From contig JAHFPK010000059.1 of the NCBI GenBank assembly GCA_023266715.1, positions 1 through 11,485 of the forward strand: 11,485 nucleotides of DNA. The letters run 5' to 3'. The DNA comes from Hyphomicrobiales bacterium. GTDB taxonomy: Bacteria > Pseudomonadota > Alphaproteobacteria > Rhizobiales > Aestuariivirgaceae. Position numbers and translations under genes: made by a program. Below, one piece after another: positions 1 through 6,596 of this stretch (position 1 is the first letter of the stretch; each line of letters begins with the position of its first letter). The notes under the pieces are model-generated. The model saw only the letters and a list, made by a program, of their open reading frames with translations. It was not told where the DNA came from and made no database searches.

Positions 1-1047
1 GATCTCGATGGCACACCGCATTTTGCCGACCCGCGCAACGCGCTGGAAACCATTGTCAAAAGGTTCCAGACCGAACTGAACATGACGCCCGTAGGCGCGG
101 TTGAGCTTGAGTTCTTCCTGATGGACCGGGCCTCGGCCATTGCCGGCGAACCCCGCGCGCCGAAGTCTCTCATTAACGAGCATCGACCGCAACATTTCCA
201 AGCCTATTACATGCAGGATTTGGACGACTTCGCACCCTTTTTCAAGGATCTCTATGCCTATTGTGAAGTGCAAGGCCTGCCCGCAAAAACCCTGATCTCG
301 GAATATGCCCCGGGACAAATGGAAATCGTGCTGCGTCACAGGGCCAATGTTTTGAAGGCCTGCGATGAAGGCATCATGCTCAAGCGCGTGATCAAGGCCA
401 CGGCTGAAAAGCATGGCATGGCCGCAACTTTCATGGCCAAACCTTACGCTCAATGGACGGGCTCTGGCATGCATATTCATGTGAGCCTTGGCGATGAACA
501 GGGCAAAAATCTCTTTGCCGCCGAAGACCCCATGCAGAATGAATTGTTGCTCCATGCCATCGGTGGCCTTAAAGCAGCCATGGCTGAATCCATGTTGATT
601 TTCGCCCCCAACGCCAATTCCTATCGCCGTTTCCGCCGCAATTCCTACGCGCCGGTTTCAGCGAGCTGGGGCATCAACAACCGCACGGTTTCCCTGCGTA
701 TTCCCGCAGGTGCTGCCAACGCCTGCCATATTGAACACCGGCCTTCGGGCGCCGATGCAAATCCCTATCTCGTGATGGCAGCCATCCTGGCTGGCATGCA
801 TTATGGCATCACCGAGAAAGCCGATCCCGGCAATCCCGTGGTAGGCAATGGCTATGAAAAGCGCGCAAAATATATACCCGGCAACTGGTTTGATGCCATC
901 GATGCGTTCTGGCGGGCTTCAATCCTTAAAGAATATTTCGGCAAGCCCTTTGTCGACACCTATTGCACCATAAAGGAGGTGGAAGCCGACCGCTTCTATG
1001 CCGAACCGACACTGCGCGATTTCGAATGGTATCTCAGAGTTGTCTAA
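1..1047 (+). CDS. Glutamine synthetase family protein, gamma-glutamylpolyamine synthetase-like (5'-truncated)
   Basis: The reading frame is open from base 1 to TAA at 1045-1047, so the N-terminal beta-grasp domain and the true start lie outside the window; 348 residues remain. Members of this family ligate glutamate to an amine using ATP in the cytoplasm. Catalytic-domain landmarks appear in the family order: VELEFF (visible residues ~34-39, metal-binding Glu), EYAPGQMEI (~100-108), GSGMHIHVSL (~150-159, with the metal/ATP-binding His), the Arg-rich stretch NSYRRFRRNSYAP (~206-218), NNRTVSLRIP (~226-235), and IEHRPSGADANPYL (~245-258). The wording resembles the PuuA/GlnA-like branch used for polyamine or other amine catabolism more than housekeeping GlnA; that choice is inference. 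The next gene begins 49 bases downstream on the same strand and may be co-transcribed. The family assignment is secure; the substrate is unknown. Confidence 0.9.
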   Translation, partial: DLDGTPHFADPRNALETIVKRFQTELNMTPVGAVELEFFLMDRASAIAGEPRAPKSLINEHRPQHFQAYYMQDLDDFAPFFKDLYAYCEVQGLPAKTLISEYAPGQMEIVLRHRANVLKACDEGIMLKRVIKATAEKHGMAATFMAKPYAQWTGSGMHIHVSLGDEQGKNLFAAEDPMQNELLLHAIGGLKAAMAESMLIFAPNANSYRRFRRNSYAPVSASWGINNRTVSLRIPAGAANACHIEHRPSGADANPYLVMAAILAGMHYGITEKADPGNPVVGNGYEKRAKYIPGNWFDAIDAFWRASILKEYFGKPFVDTYCTIKEVEADRFYAEPTLRDFEWYLRVV

Positions 1048-1096
1048 GACGGTCCCACCCTTTTCCCGTGCGCATGGCTAGGTTAGAACCCCTGTC

Positions 1097-2128
1097 ATGC
1101 GCACCTCAAAATCCATCCACATCGTCAACTGTCATGCCGAAGGCGAAGTGGGTGATGTTATCGTAGGCGGTGTGGTACCTCCGCCCGGCGATACGATCTG
1201 GGAACAGTCGCGCTTCATTGCAACGGACCAGACACTTCGCAAATTCGTTTTGAATGAGCCGCGCGGTGGAGTGTTTCGCCATGTGAATTTGCTGGTGCCA
1301 CCGAAGCATCCTGAAGCCCACATGGGTTTCATCATCATGGAGCCGGAAGATACGCCACCCATGTCGGGTTCAAATTGCGTCTGTGTGGCAACCGTTCTTC
1401 TCGATACCGGCATCATCCCCATGGTTGAGCCGGAGACGCATCTGAAACTTGAGGCGCCCGCCGGCCTCGTCGAAATCACCGCCCAGTGCAGCAATGGCAA
1501 GGCCAACCGCATAACGCTCCGCAATGTTCCTTCCTTTGCCGAGCATCTGCAGGTGCCCCTTGAAATCAAGGACCACGGCACAATTCTTGTTGATACCGCT
1601 TTTGGTGGTGACAGCTTTGTGCTGGCTGAGGCAAAGTCATTCGGCTTTGACATGTTGCCCGATGAGGCCCGTGATATTGCCGTCATGGGCCGCAGAATTG
1701 CTGCCGCCGCAAATGAGCAGTTGGGCTTCTCTCACCCTACAATGCCGGAATGGAATCATTTTTCCTTCTGTTTCATGACCGGGCCACTCGAGCGCATTGA
1801 TGGCGTCCTTTCCAGCCGCAATGCCTGCGTGGTGAAACCCGGCAAGCTTGACCGGTCGCCCACGGGCACAGGATGTTCCGCGCTGATGGCTGTTCTTCAT
1901 GCCAAGGGCCTCATGCAAGTGGGTGACACTTTCATCGGCCGTTCCATCATTGAAAGCCGCTTCATAGGCCAGATTGAATCAGAAACTGTTCTGGGTAATC
2001 ACAAAGCAATCGTTCCCACCATTACAGGCTCCGCCTGGATTACCGGCCAAACTACCCTGATGCTTGATGAAGGCGATCCCTGGCCGCAAGGCTACAAGAT
2101 TGCGGACACCTGGCCAAAGGAACCATAA
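1097..2128 (+). CDS. Proline racemase / hydroxyproline epimerase-dehydratase family protein with Ser/Thr active-site pair
   Basis: A 343-residue protein of the usual length for the cofactor-independent proline racemase superfamily (proline racemase, 4-hydroxyproline 2-epimerase, trans-3-hydroxy-L-proline dehydratase). Two pseudo-symmetric halves are visible. The first active-site loop reads DTPPMSGSNC, with Ser90 where racemases have Cys in MCGH. The second reads DRSPTGTGCSA, with Thr256 where racemases have Cys in DRSPCGTG. FGGDSF (169-174) and HFSFCF (221-226) are further family positions. Known racemases and epimerases use Cys/Cys, and known trans-3-hydroxyproline dehydratases use Cys/Thr. 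The Ser/Thr pair therefore argues against plain racemization and leaves dehydratase or another isomerase as possibilities. Cys94 and Cys260 lie four residues after Ser90 and Thr256. The ATG at 1097 is the first in-frame start after an in-frame stop, but no good Shine-Dalgarno precedes it. Family certain, reaction unresolved. Confidence 0.88.
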   Translation: MRTSKSIHIVNCHAEGEVGDVIVGGVVPPPGDTIWEQSRFIATDQTLRKFVLNEPRGGVFRHVNLLVPPKHPEAHMGFIIMEPEDTPPMSGSNCVCVATVLLDTGIIPMVEPETHLKLEAPAGLVEITAQCSNGKANRITLRNVPSFAEHLQVPLEIKDHGTILVDTAFGGDSFVLAEAKSFGFDMLPDEARDIAVMGRRIAAAANEQLGFSHPTMPEWNHFSFCFMTGPLERIDGVLSSRNACVVKPGKLDRSPTGTGCSALMAVLHAKGLMQVGDTFIGRSIIESRFIGQIESETVLGNHKAIVPTITGSAWITGQTTLMLDEGDPWPQGYKIADTWPKEP

Positions 2129-2131
2129 CCC

Positions 2132-2160
2132 ATGACATCCGGGTTTATTTATCATACAAT
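2132..2160 (+). promoter_or_regulatory. Putative sigma70 promoter of the araD1-dgoK-dgoA-SDR operon
   Basis: ATGACA (2132-2137) and TACAAT (2155-2160) each match the sigma70 consensus at five of six positions and are separated by 17 bases, the optimal spacing. They sit in an unusually AT-rich stretch just after the stop codon of the racemase-family gene. Initiation would fall near 2167, about 20 bases upstream of the next start codon. This suggests the sugar-acid operon can be transcribed separately from the two genes before it. No transcript data are available. Confidence 0.55.
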
Positions 2161-2187
2161 ATAAAAAACCAACCCCATGAGGCCGTG

Positions 2188-3183
2188 ATGAATATCGTCC
2201 AGATTATTGACAGCAAAGGCAAGCGCCGCGTCGGCCTCGTGGGTGGTGAAAACATCATTCTCCTGAAACGCGTTGCCCGCACCACAGAACTGGCCAAGTT
2301 TGCCTTGAAGGATGGTGCGAAACTTCTGGGTGCCGCAAAATCTCTCAGCACCAGTACAGTCGAAAATTACGCCGCTGCCCTCAAGGAAAATCGCCTACTC
2401 CCGCCCGTTGACCATGAAGACCCCGCCCATTGCATGATTGCCGGCACGGGGCTCACCCATCTGGGCTCGGCCTCGGCCCGTGATTCCATGCATGCGAAGC
2501 TCGAAGGCAAATCCGACGAGCTCACCGATTCACTCAAGATGTTCAAAATGGGTCTTGAGGGCGGCAAACCAGCGAAGGGTCAGGCGGGCGTGCAACCCGA
2601 ATGGTTTTATAAGGGTGATGGCTCCTGGCTTGTGGCGCCGGGTGCCGCTCTTCCAAAACCTTCTTTCGCATTGGATGGCGGTGAGGAGCCGGAGCTGGCT
2701 GGCCTTTACATGATTGACGGCGAGGGTAAGCCTGTGCGCTTGGGCTTTGCCCTCGGCAACGAATACTCCGATCACATCACCGAGCGGCAGAATTATCTCT
2801 TTCTCGCCCACTCAAAACTGCGCCATTGCGCCATCGGCCCCGAAATGATTGCAGGCGCAGCACCCAACAATATTTCCGGCATAAGCCGAATCAATCGGAA
2901 AGGCAAAACCATTTGGGAAAAACCATTCCTCACGGGTGAAGCCAACATGTCCCATACCCTTGCCAATCTGGAATACCACCACTTCAAATATGCGGGCTTC
3001 AGAAGGCCGGGCGACGTGCACATTCATTTCTTCGGCACCGCCACCCTGAGCATTGCCGATGGCATTGCGACGGAAGATGGTGACGAGTTTGAAATTTCAG
3101 CGCCAGCCTTCGGCGCGCCCCTGCGCAACCGCCTGAAATTCGCGAAACCGGATTACAAGCCCGGCGGAGTGAAATCCCTTTGA
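2188..3183 (+). CDS. AraD1/GguC-like FAH-superfamily protein (probable 2-keto-3-deoxy sugar acid enzyme)
   Basis: A 331-residue cytoplasmic protein that resembles the AraD1/GguC branch of the fumarylacetoacetate hydrolase fold. FAH-fold enzymes hydrate, dehydrate, decarboxylate or cleave 2-keto acids using a divalent metal. Visible landmarks are IAGTGLTHLGSASARDSMH (~84-102), WFYKGDGSWLVAPG (~139-152), the acidic metal-ligand segment GGEEPELAG (~164-172), and GFALGNEYSDH (~186-196) in place of the usual NDVS(A/G)RD. GTG at 2185 also opens this frame, but GAGG at 2179-2182 is five bases from the ATG at 2188, which is preferred. The stop overlaps the dgoK start, so the two are translationally coupled. 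Position next to dgoK and dgoA suggests it acts on a 2-keto-3-deoxy sugar acid, for example in an L-arabinose- or galactose-type oxidative route. The exact reaction cannot be read from sequence. Confidence 0.8.
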   Translation: MNIVQIIDSKGKRRVGLVGGENIILLKRVARTTELAKFALKDGAKLLGAAKSLSTSTVENYAAALKENRLLPPVDHEDPAHCMIAGTGLTHLGSASARDSMHAKLEGKSDELTDSLKMFKMGLEGGKPAKGQAGVQPEWFYKGDGSWLVAPGAALPKPSFALDGGEEPELAGLYMIDGEGKPVRLGFALGNEYSDHITERQNYLFLAHSKLRHCAIGPEMIAGAAPNNISGISRINRKGKTIWEKPFLTGEANMSHTLANLEYHHFKYAGFRRPGDVHIHFFGTATLSIADGIATEDGDEFEISAPAFGAPLRNRLKFAKPDYKPGGVKSL

Positions 3184-4076
3184 GTTCGGAATTTATCGCC
3201 CTTGATTGGGGCACGTCCTCCTTTCGTGCTTACCTGATGGGCAGTGACGGCATAATTCATGAAACAATCTCCGCGCCTCAAGGTATTCTTGCTGTGAAGG
3301 ATGCAGGCTTTGATGAAGTTTTGGAAACTCGCATCAGCCATTGGGACAGGGCATTGCCAATCATGGCGTCCGGCATGATCGCCAGCCGTCAGGGCTGGGT
3401 TGAATTGCCGTATGTAGCTTGCCCCGCAAATCTCAAATCTATTGCGGCGGCAGTTCATCCACATACGTCAAAGCAAGGTCGCAAATTATTCTTCGTTCCC
3501 GGTATCAGCACGCGCAACGCCCAAGGCATTCCCGATGTGATCCGAGGTGAAGAATCCCAGGTCTTGGGCGCAAGCCAGGGTGGCACTGAACACTTTGTTA
3601 CGCCCGGCACCCATAGCAAATGGATTGATGTTTCAAACGGCGAAATCATAGGTTTTTCCACCTATATGACAGGTGAGGTTTTCGCCCTGCTCAAAAATCA
3701 TTCCATTCTTGGAAGGTTGATGACCGGTGAGACAAGCAATCCTGTAGCTTTTGAACAAGGCGTTCGCGCTGGCTTGAAAGATCCGGCAGGATTTCTGCAT
3801 CGCATTTTTTCGACACGCACACTTGCACTCTTCAATGAAATGCCAACTGACAACTTGAGTTCTTATCTCTCAGGCCAGGTGATCGGCACGGAAATCGCCC
3901 ATGCCATCGCGAAAAATTCCATGAACACACAGTATAGGATCTTGGCAACGCCAGCCCTCGGAGAACATTACCTGACGGCCATGAAAATTGCCGGGTTGAA
4001 TGTGAGCTATGGCGAGCCGGATGTTGCCGTAAAGGGATTGCGGCGCATCGCCATGGCGGCAGGATTGATTTCATGA
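3180..4076 (+). CDS. dgoK: 2-dehydro-3-deoxygalactonokinase
   Basis: A 298-residue DgoK-family kinase that phosphorylates 2-dehydro-3-deoxy-D-galactonate at C6 with ATP, the penultimate step of the DeLey-Doudoroff pathway. Family motifs in order: ALDWGTSSFRAYL (7-19, nucleotide-binding start), MASGMIASRQGW (62-73), DVIRGEESQ (119-127), PGTHSKW (142-148), and MTGEVFALL (163-171) followed by HSILGRL. Length is normal for the family. The start is a TTG at 3180 that overlaps the TGA of the preceding gene as TTGA. The next in-frame ATG (near 3235) would delete the DWGTSS motif, so TTG is retained; GGAG at 3166-3169 is the likely ribosome site. The 3' end overlaps dgoA by four bases (ATGA). Function is highly likely, though related 2-keto-3-deoxy acids could also be accepted. 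Confidence 0.92.
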   Translation: MSSEFIALDWGTSSFRAYLMGSDGIIHETISAPQGILAVKDAGFDEVLETRISHWDRALPIMASGMIASRQGWVELPYVACPANLKSIAAAVHPHTSKQGRKLFFVPGISTRNAQGIPDVIRGEESQVLGASQGGTEHFVTPGTHSKWIDVSNGEIIGFSTYMTGEVFALLKNHSILGRLMTGETSNPVAFEQGVRAGLKDPAGFLHRIFSTRTLALFNEMPTDNLSSYLSGQVIGTEIAHAIAKNSMNTQYRILATPALGEHYLTAMKIAGLNVSYGEPDVAVKGLRRIAMAAGLIS

Positions 4077-4699
4077 CATTTGCCGACGCAGTTTCCGAGT
4101 GTGGCCTCATCGCAATTCTGCGCGGCATTACGGCGAACGAAGTTGAAGCCGTGGGTCAGGCCCTGTTCGACGCGGGAATTCGTGTGGCCGAAATTCCGTT
4201 AAATTCACCGGACCCCTTCGCCTCCATCCAGAAAATGAGCATGGCTTTCGATAGCAAGCTCATCGTTGGCGCAGGAACCGTTCTGAGTGCCCAGGACGTG
4301 AATTTGCTGAAAGCCCATGGCGGCGAAATCAGCGTTTCGCCAGACTGCAATGAAGCAGTGATAGCCCGCGCCAAAGAACTGGATATAGAACCGCTACCCG
4401 GTGTTTTCACACCCACCGAAGCCTTCGCGGCTATCCGCGCTGGTGCTACCCATCTCAAACTGTTTCCGGCGGAAGCCGCGAGCCCCATAACTGTCAAAGC
4501 GTGGCGCGCCGTGGTGCCGAAACATGTGAGAATCTACGCCGTAGGCGGCATTACGCCCGCAAATATGCAAGGCTGGATTGATGCAGGCGTTGCGGGCTTT
4601 GGCATTGGCTCAAATATCTATAAACAAGGCTCCACCACTGCCGACGTGGCTAAGTCGGCAAAAGAATTTGTAACCGCGTGGAGAGCTCTAAAAAAATGA
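4073..4699 (+). CDS. dgoA: 2-dehydro-3-deoxy-6-phosphogalactonate aldolase
   Basis: A 208-residue class I KDPG/KDPGal aldolase that cleaves 2-dehydro-3-deoxy-6-phosphogalactonate to pyruvate and D-glyceraldehyde 3-phosphate in the cytoplasm. The single TIM-barrel domain shows AILRG (Arg17), AEIPLNSP with the catalytic Glu40, VGAGTVL (65-71), the SPD element (89-91), PGVFTPTE (109-116), and HLKLFPAE with Schiff-base Lys129. A phosphate-binding Gly-rich segment follows (AVGGITPAN, then GFGIGSNIYK). EIPLNSP and the pairing with DgoK favour DgoA over Eda, because Eda-type proteins usually read EVTLRTP. The start overlaps the dgoK stop as ATGA and the stop overlaps the next start as ATGA, so kinase, aldolase and dehydrogenase form one translationally coupled unit. 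Confidence 0.93.
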   Translation: MTFADAVSECGLIAILRGITANEVEAVGQALFDAGIRVAEIPLNSPDPFASIQKMSMAFDSKLIVGAGTVLSAQDVNLLKAHGGEISVSPDCNEAVIARAKELDIEPLPGVFTPTEAFAAIRAGATHLKLFPAEAASPITVKAWRAVVPKHVRIYAVGGITPANMQGWIDAGVAGFGIGSNIYKQGSTTADVAKSAKEFVTAWRALKK

Positions 4700-5436
4700 A
4701 AGTCGCATTGGTAACAGGTGCAGGGTCGGGCATCGGCAGAGCCTGCGCCATGGCTCTGGCAAAAGCAGATTATGCCGTGGTACTCGCCGGACGCCGCATC
4801 GAGGCCTTGGAAGCTGTCGCCAAGGAAATCGGCAAAAATGCACTTGTTGTCGCAACGGATGTCGCTGACCCAAAATCCGTGGCCAATCTTTTCGCCAAGA
4901 CGAAAGAAAAATTTGGGCGGCTCGACGTCCTCTTCAACAATGCCGGAACCGGTGCGCCCGGCACCATTAACCTTGAGGACCTGACCTTCGAACAATGGCA
5001 AAGCGTGGTGAATACAAATCTCACCGGCCCATTCCTCTGCACCCAGGAAGCTTTCAAAATCATGAAAGCGCAGTCCCCCATGGGCGGCCGCATCATCAAC
5101 AACGGGTCGATTTCAGCCCATGTGCCGCGGCCAAACTCCGCGCCTTATACCTCCACCAAGCACGCGATCACCGGCCTCACGAGGTCCACTTCCCTTGATG
5201 GCCGCAAATACAACATTGCCTGCGGCCAGATCGATATCGGCAATGCCGCGAGCGGCATGGCCACCAACATGAATGCCGGCATGCCCCAGGCCAACGGCTC
5301 AGTGGCACCGGAGCCCACCATGGACGTGCAGGATGTGGCCCGCTCTGTCGTCTTCATGGCATCCCTGCCACTCGATTCAAATGTGCAATTCATGACCGTG
5401 ATGGCAACCAAGATGCCATTCATCGGCAGGGGCTAG
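4696..5436 (+). CDS. Classical short-chain dehydrogenase/reductase (SDR), probable sugar or sugar-acid dehydrogenase
   Basis: A 246-residue classical SDR. The Rossmann motif is TGAGSGIG (7-14), and Arg33-Arg34 after the second beta strand suggests NADP(H) preference. NNAG (81-84), a catalytic Asn in NTNL (106-109), Ser138, and Tyr151-x3-Lys155 complete the active site. After the catalytic helix, the usual PG motif is replaced by ACGQIDIGNAAS, and the C-terminus lacks the common DGG segment. This places it in a divergent subgroup with a different substrate loop. GTG at 4678 also opens the frame, but ATG at 4696 overlaps the dgoA stop (ATGA), starts directly at the Rossmann strand and follows GGAGAG at 4680-4685. 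Operon position suggests oxidation of an aldose or reduction of a keto sugar acid. The substrate is not identifiable. Confidence 0.88.
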   Translation: MKVALVTGAGSGIGRACAMALAKADYAVVLAGRRIEALEAVAKEIGKNALVVATDVADPKSVANLFAKTKEKFGRLDVLFNNAGTGAPGTINLEDLTFEQWQSVVNTNLTGPFLCTQEAFKIMKAQSPMGGRIINNGSISAHVPRPNSAPYTSTKHAITGLTRSTSLDGRKYNIACGQIDIGNAASGMATNMNAGMPQANGSVAPEPTMDVQDVARSVVFMASLPLDSNVQFMTVMATKMPFIGRG

Positions 5437-6474
5437 TCAAGCTCTGGGGGCAGGCCCCGTCGATCCCCGCACAATAAGGTCAACAGTCCACAATTCATGG
5501 GGCTGCGCCGCTTCCGGGTTATTGATCATCTCAATCAACAGCTCAGCTACCCGGCTGCCAGCCGCACGAATGGAAGAACGCACCGTGGTGAGCGAAGGCA
5601 CCAGGCCTTCCGCATTCAGAAACGGCAAGCCGTCATCATGGGCAATCAGTGAAATGTCGGAACCGATGTGCAATCCCAATTCGTAGGCCGCGCGCATGGC
5701 CCCTGAAATAAACAGCATGCTGGAAAAAAGCAAAGCCGACGGCCGGTTTTCCGAAGCCAGAAACCGCTTAGTCTGCCGATAGCCATTCTCTTCCGTCATC
5801 GCATCACTTGTCATCATTGACGGAACAGGATCGATACCAGCCGCCCGCAGGGAATCCTCGTAGCCCTGCCTGCGATGCGTCGCAAAAGTAAAAGCCTCAT
5901 TGCCATTGATCAGGCCAATGCGGCGGTGACCAAGATCAGTCAATAATTTTGTGGCCTGCCGAAACGCCCCGCGGTTGTCGATATCAAGCCAGGCATAGCC
6001 ATCCTCTGCGTCGCCAGCGCGCCCATGCACAATGAAGGGCAGATCAAGTTCAGTAAGAAGATTGATGCGCCAATCATTCAACCGTGGCCCCATCACCACA
6101 ACACCATCAACCGCACCACTCTGTGCATAGCGCCGATAGACCGTCTGCTCATCCTCGGAACCGCCGACATGCAGCATCACATCAAAACCATTGGCGCTGT
6201 AGACATCGCCAGCGCCCGCGATGAAATCGGAGAAATGCGGATCGATCAGCAGCATCCGGTCCGAGGGCAGCACATGCCCAATCGCATGGGACCGCCCCGT
6301 GGCAAGCCGCATGGCGTGTGGGTTAGGACGATAACCAACCTTGCGCGCAACTTCATCCACCCGGCGGCGCGTCTCCGCATTCACCTCGGGATAGCCGTTC
6401 AGCGCGCGGCTCACCGTCGTTTGCGAAAGATTGAGATGCTTGGCCAACTGCTTCAGATTCATGCCAGCAATCAT
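5437..6474 (-). CDS. aglR: LacI-family transcriptional repressor, AglR-like
   Basis: About 345 residues. The N-terminal helix-turn-helix NLKQLAKHLNLSQTTVSRAL (6-25) and hinge helix (YRPNPHAMRLATG) are textbook LacI/GalR. A periplasmic-binding-protein-like effector domain follows, with HGRAGDAEDGYAWLDIDN, LGHRRIGLINGN and SLIAHDDGLPFLN as recognisable strands. The gene is divergent from aglE, and two LacI-type palindromes lie between them, so it very likely represses the transporter and itself, with a disaccharide or its derivative as inducer. The name rests mainly on this context. Start choice is uncertain. ATG at 6498 would place the upstream operator inside the gene; ATG at 6474 (weak GGAA upstream) is used here, and ATG at 6462, giving MNLKQL, is equally plausible. 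The stop abuts the stop of the convergent dehydrogenase gene with no spacer. Confidence 0.88.
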   Translation of the reverse strand: MIAGMNLKQLAKHLNLSQTTVSRALNGYPEVNAETRRRVDEVARKVGYRPNPHAMRLATGRSHAIGHVLPSDRMLLIDPHFSDFIAGAGDVYSANGFDVMLHVGGSEDEQTVYRRYAQSGAVDGVVVMGPRLNDWRINLLTELDLPFIVHGRAGDAEDGYAWLDIDNRGAFRQATKLLTDLGHRRIGLINGNEAFTFATHRRQGYEDSLRAAGIDPVPSMMTSDAMTEENGYRQTKRFLASENRPSALLFSSMLFISGAMRAAYELGLHIGSDISLIAHDDGLPFLNAEGLVPSLTTVRSSIRAAGSRVAELLIEMINNPEAAQPHELWTVDLIVRGSTGPAPRA

Positions 6475-6485
6475 GGCACAATTCC

Positions 6486-6495
6486 AAAGCGCTTT
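6486..6495. promoter_or_regulatory. LacI-type operator, aglR-proximal
   Basis: The perfect 10-bp palindrome AAAGCGCTTT with a central CG step is the classic shape of a LacI/GalR-family operator. It lies about a dozen bases upstream of the preferred aglR start codon and matches the core of the second palindrome at 6598-6607. It probably mediates autorepression and could cooperate with the second site by looping. Confidence 0.75.
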
Positions 6496-6525
6496 CAATA
6501 ATCAGACAAAATAAGGTCTGTCGAT

Positions 6526-6540
6526 TGTTGCGTCGCAACA
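6526..6540. repeat. Perfect 15-bp palindrome TGTTGCG-T-CGCAACA between the LacI operators
   Basis: A 7+1+7 perfect inverted repeat unrelated to the AAAGCGCTTT boxes. It is central in the divergent intergenic region, about 20-30 bp upstream of the putative aglE -35 element, where an activator or a second regulator would bind. Its short 1-base centre makes it a protein-binding site rather than an RNA hairpin. The cognate regulator is unknown. Confidence 0.6.
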
Positions 6541-6558
6541 CAGAAAGCAAAATAAAGC

Positions 6559-6591
6559 TTGACGATTTATAAAGTTGCCGCCATAGATAAT
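6559..6591 (+). promoter_or_regulatory. Putative promoter of the aglEFGK operon
   Basis: TTGACG at 6559-6564 is a five-of-six match to the -35 consensus. The -10 is less clear: CATAGA (6582-6587) has 17-base spacing but a poor match, while GATAAT (6586-6591) matches five of six at a long 21-base spacing. Either choice puts the start of transcription close to the palindrome at 6597-6608, as expected for a repressed promoter. Confidence 0.45.
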
Positions 6592-6596
6592 TCATT

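Noticed and set aside
1132..1686. Minus-strand open frame (184 codons) opposite the racemase-family gene
   Set aside because: It is Ser/Arg/Pro-rich without domain features and lies fully inside a well-supported gene.
4073..4699. Identification as Entner-Doudoroff KDPG aldolase (Eda)
   Set aside because: The EIPLNSP segment and direct coupling to dgoK favour the KDPGal aldolase DgoA, although the two enzymes share a fold and mechanism.
6025..6501. Plus-strand open frame (158 codons) opposite the LacI regulator
   Set aside because: It lies antisense to the intact regulator and shows no family resemblance.
6503..6520. Small inverted repeat CAGAC/GTCTG upstream of aglR
   Set aside because: The 5-bp arms with an 8-base gap are expected by chance, and it is overshadowed by the stronger palindromes on both sides.
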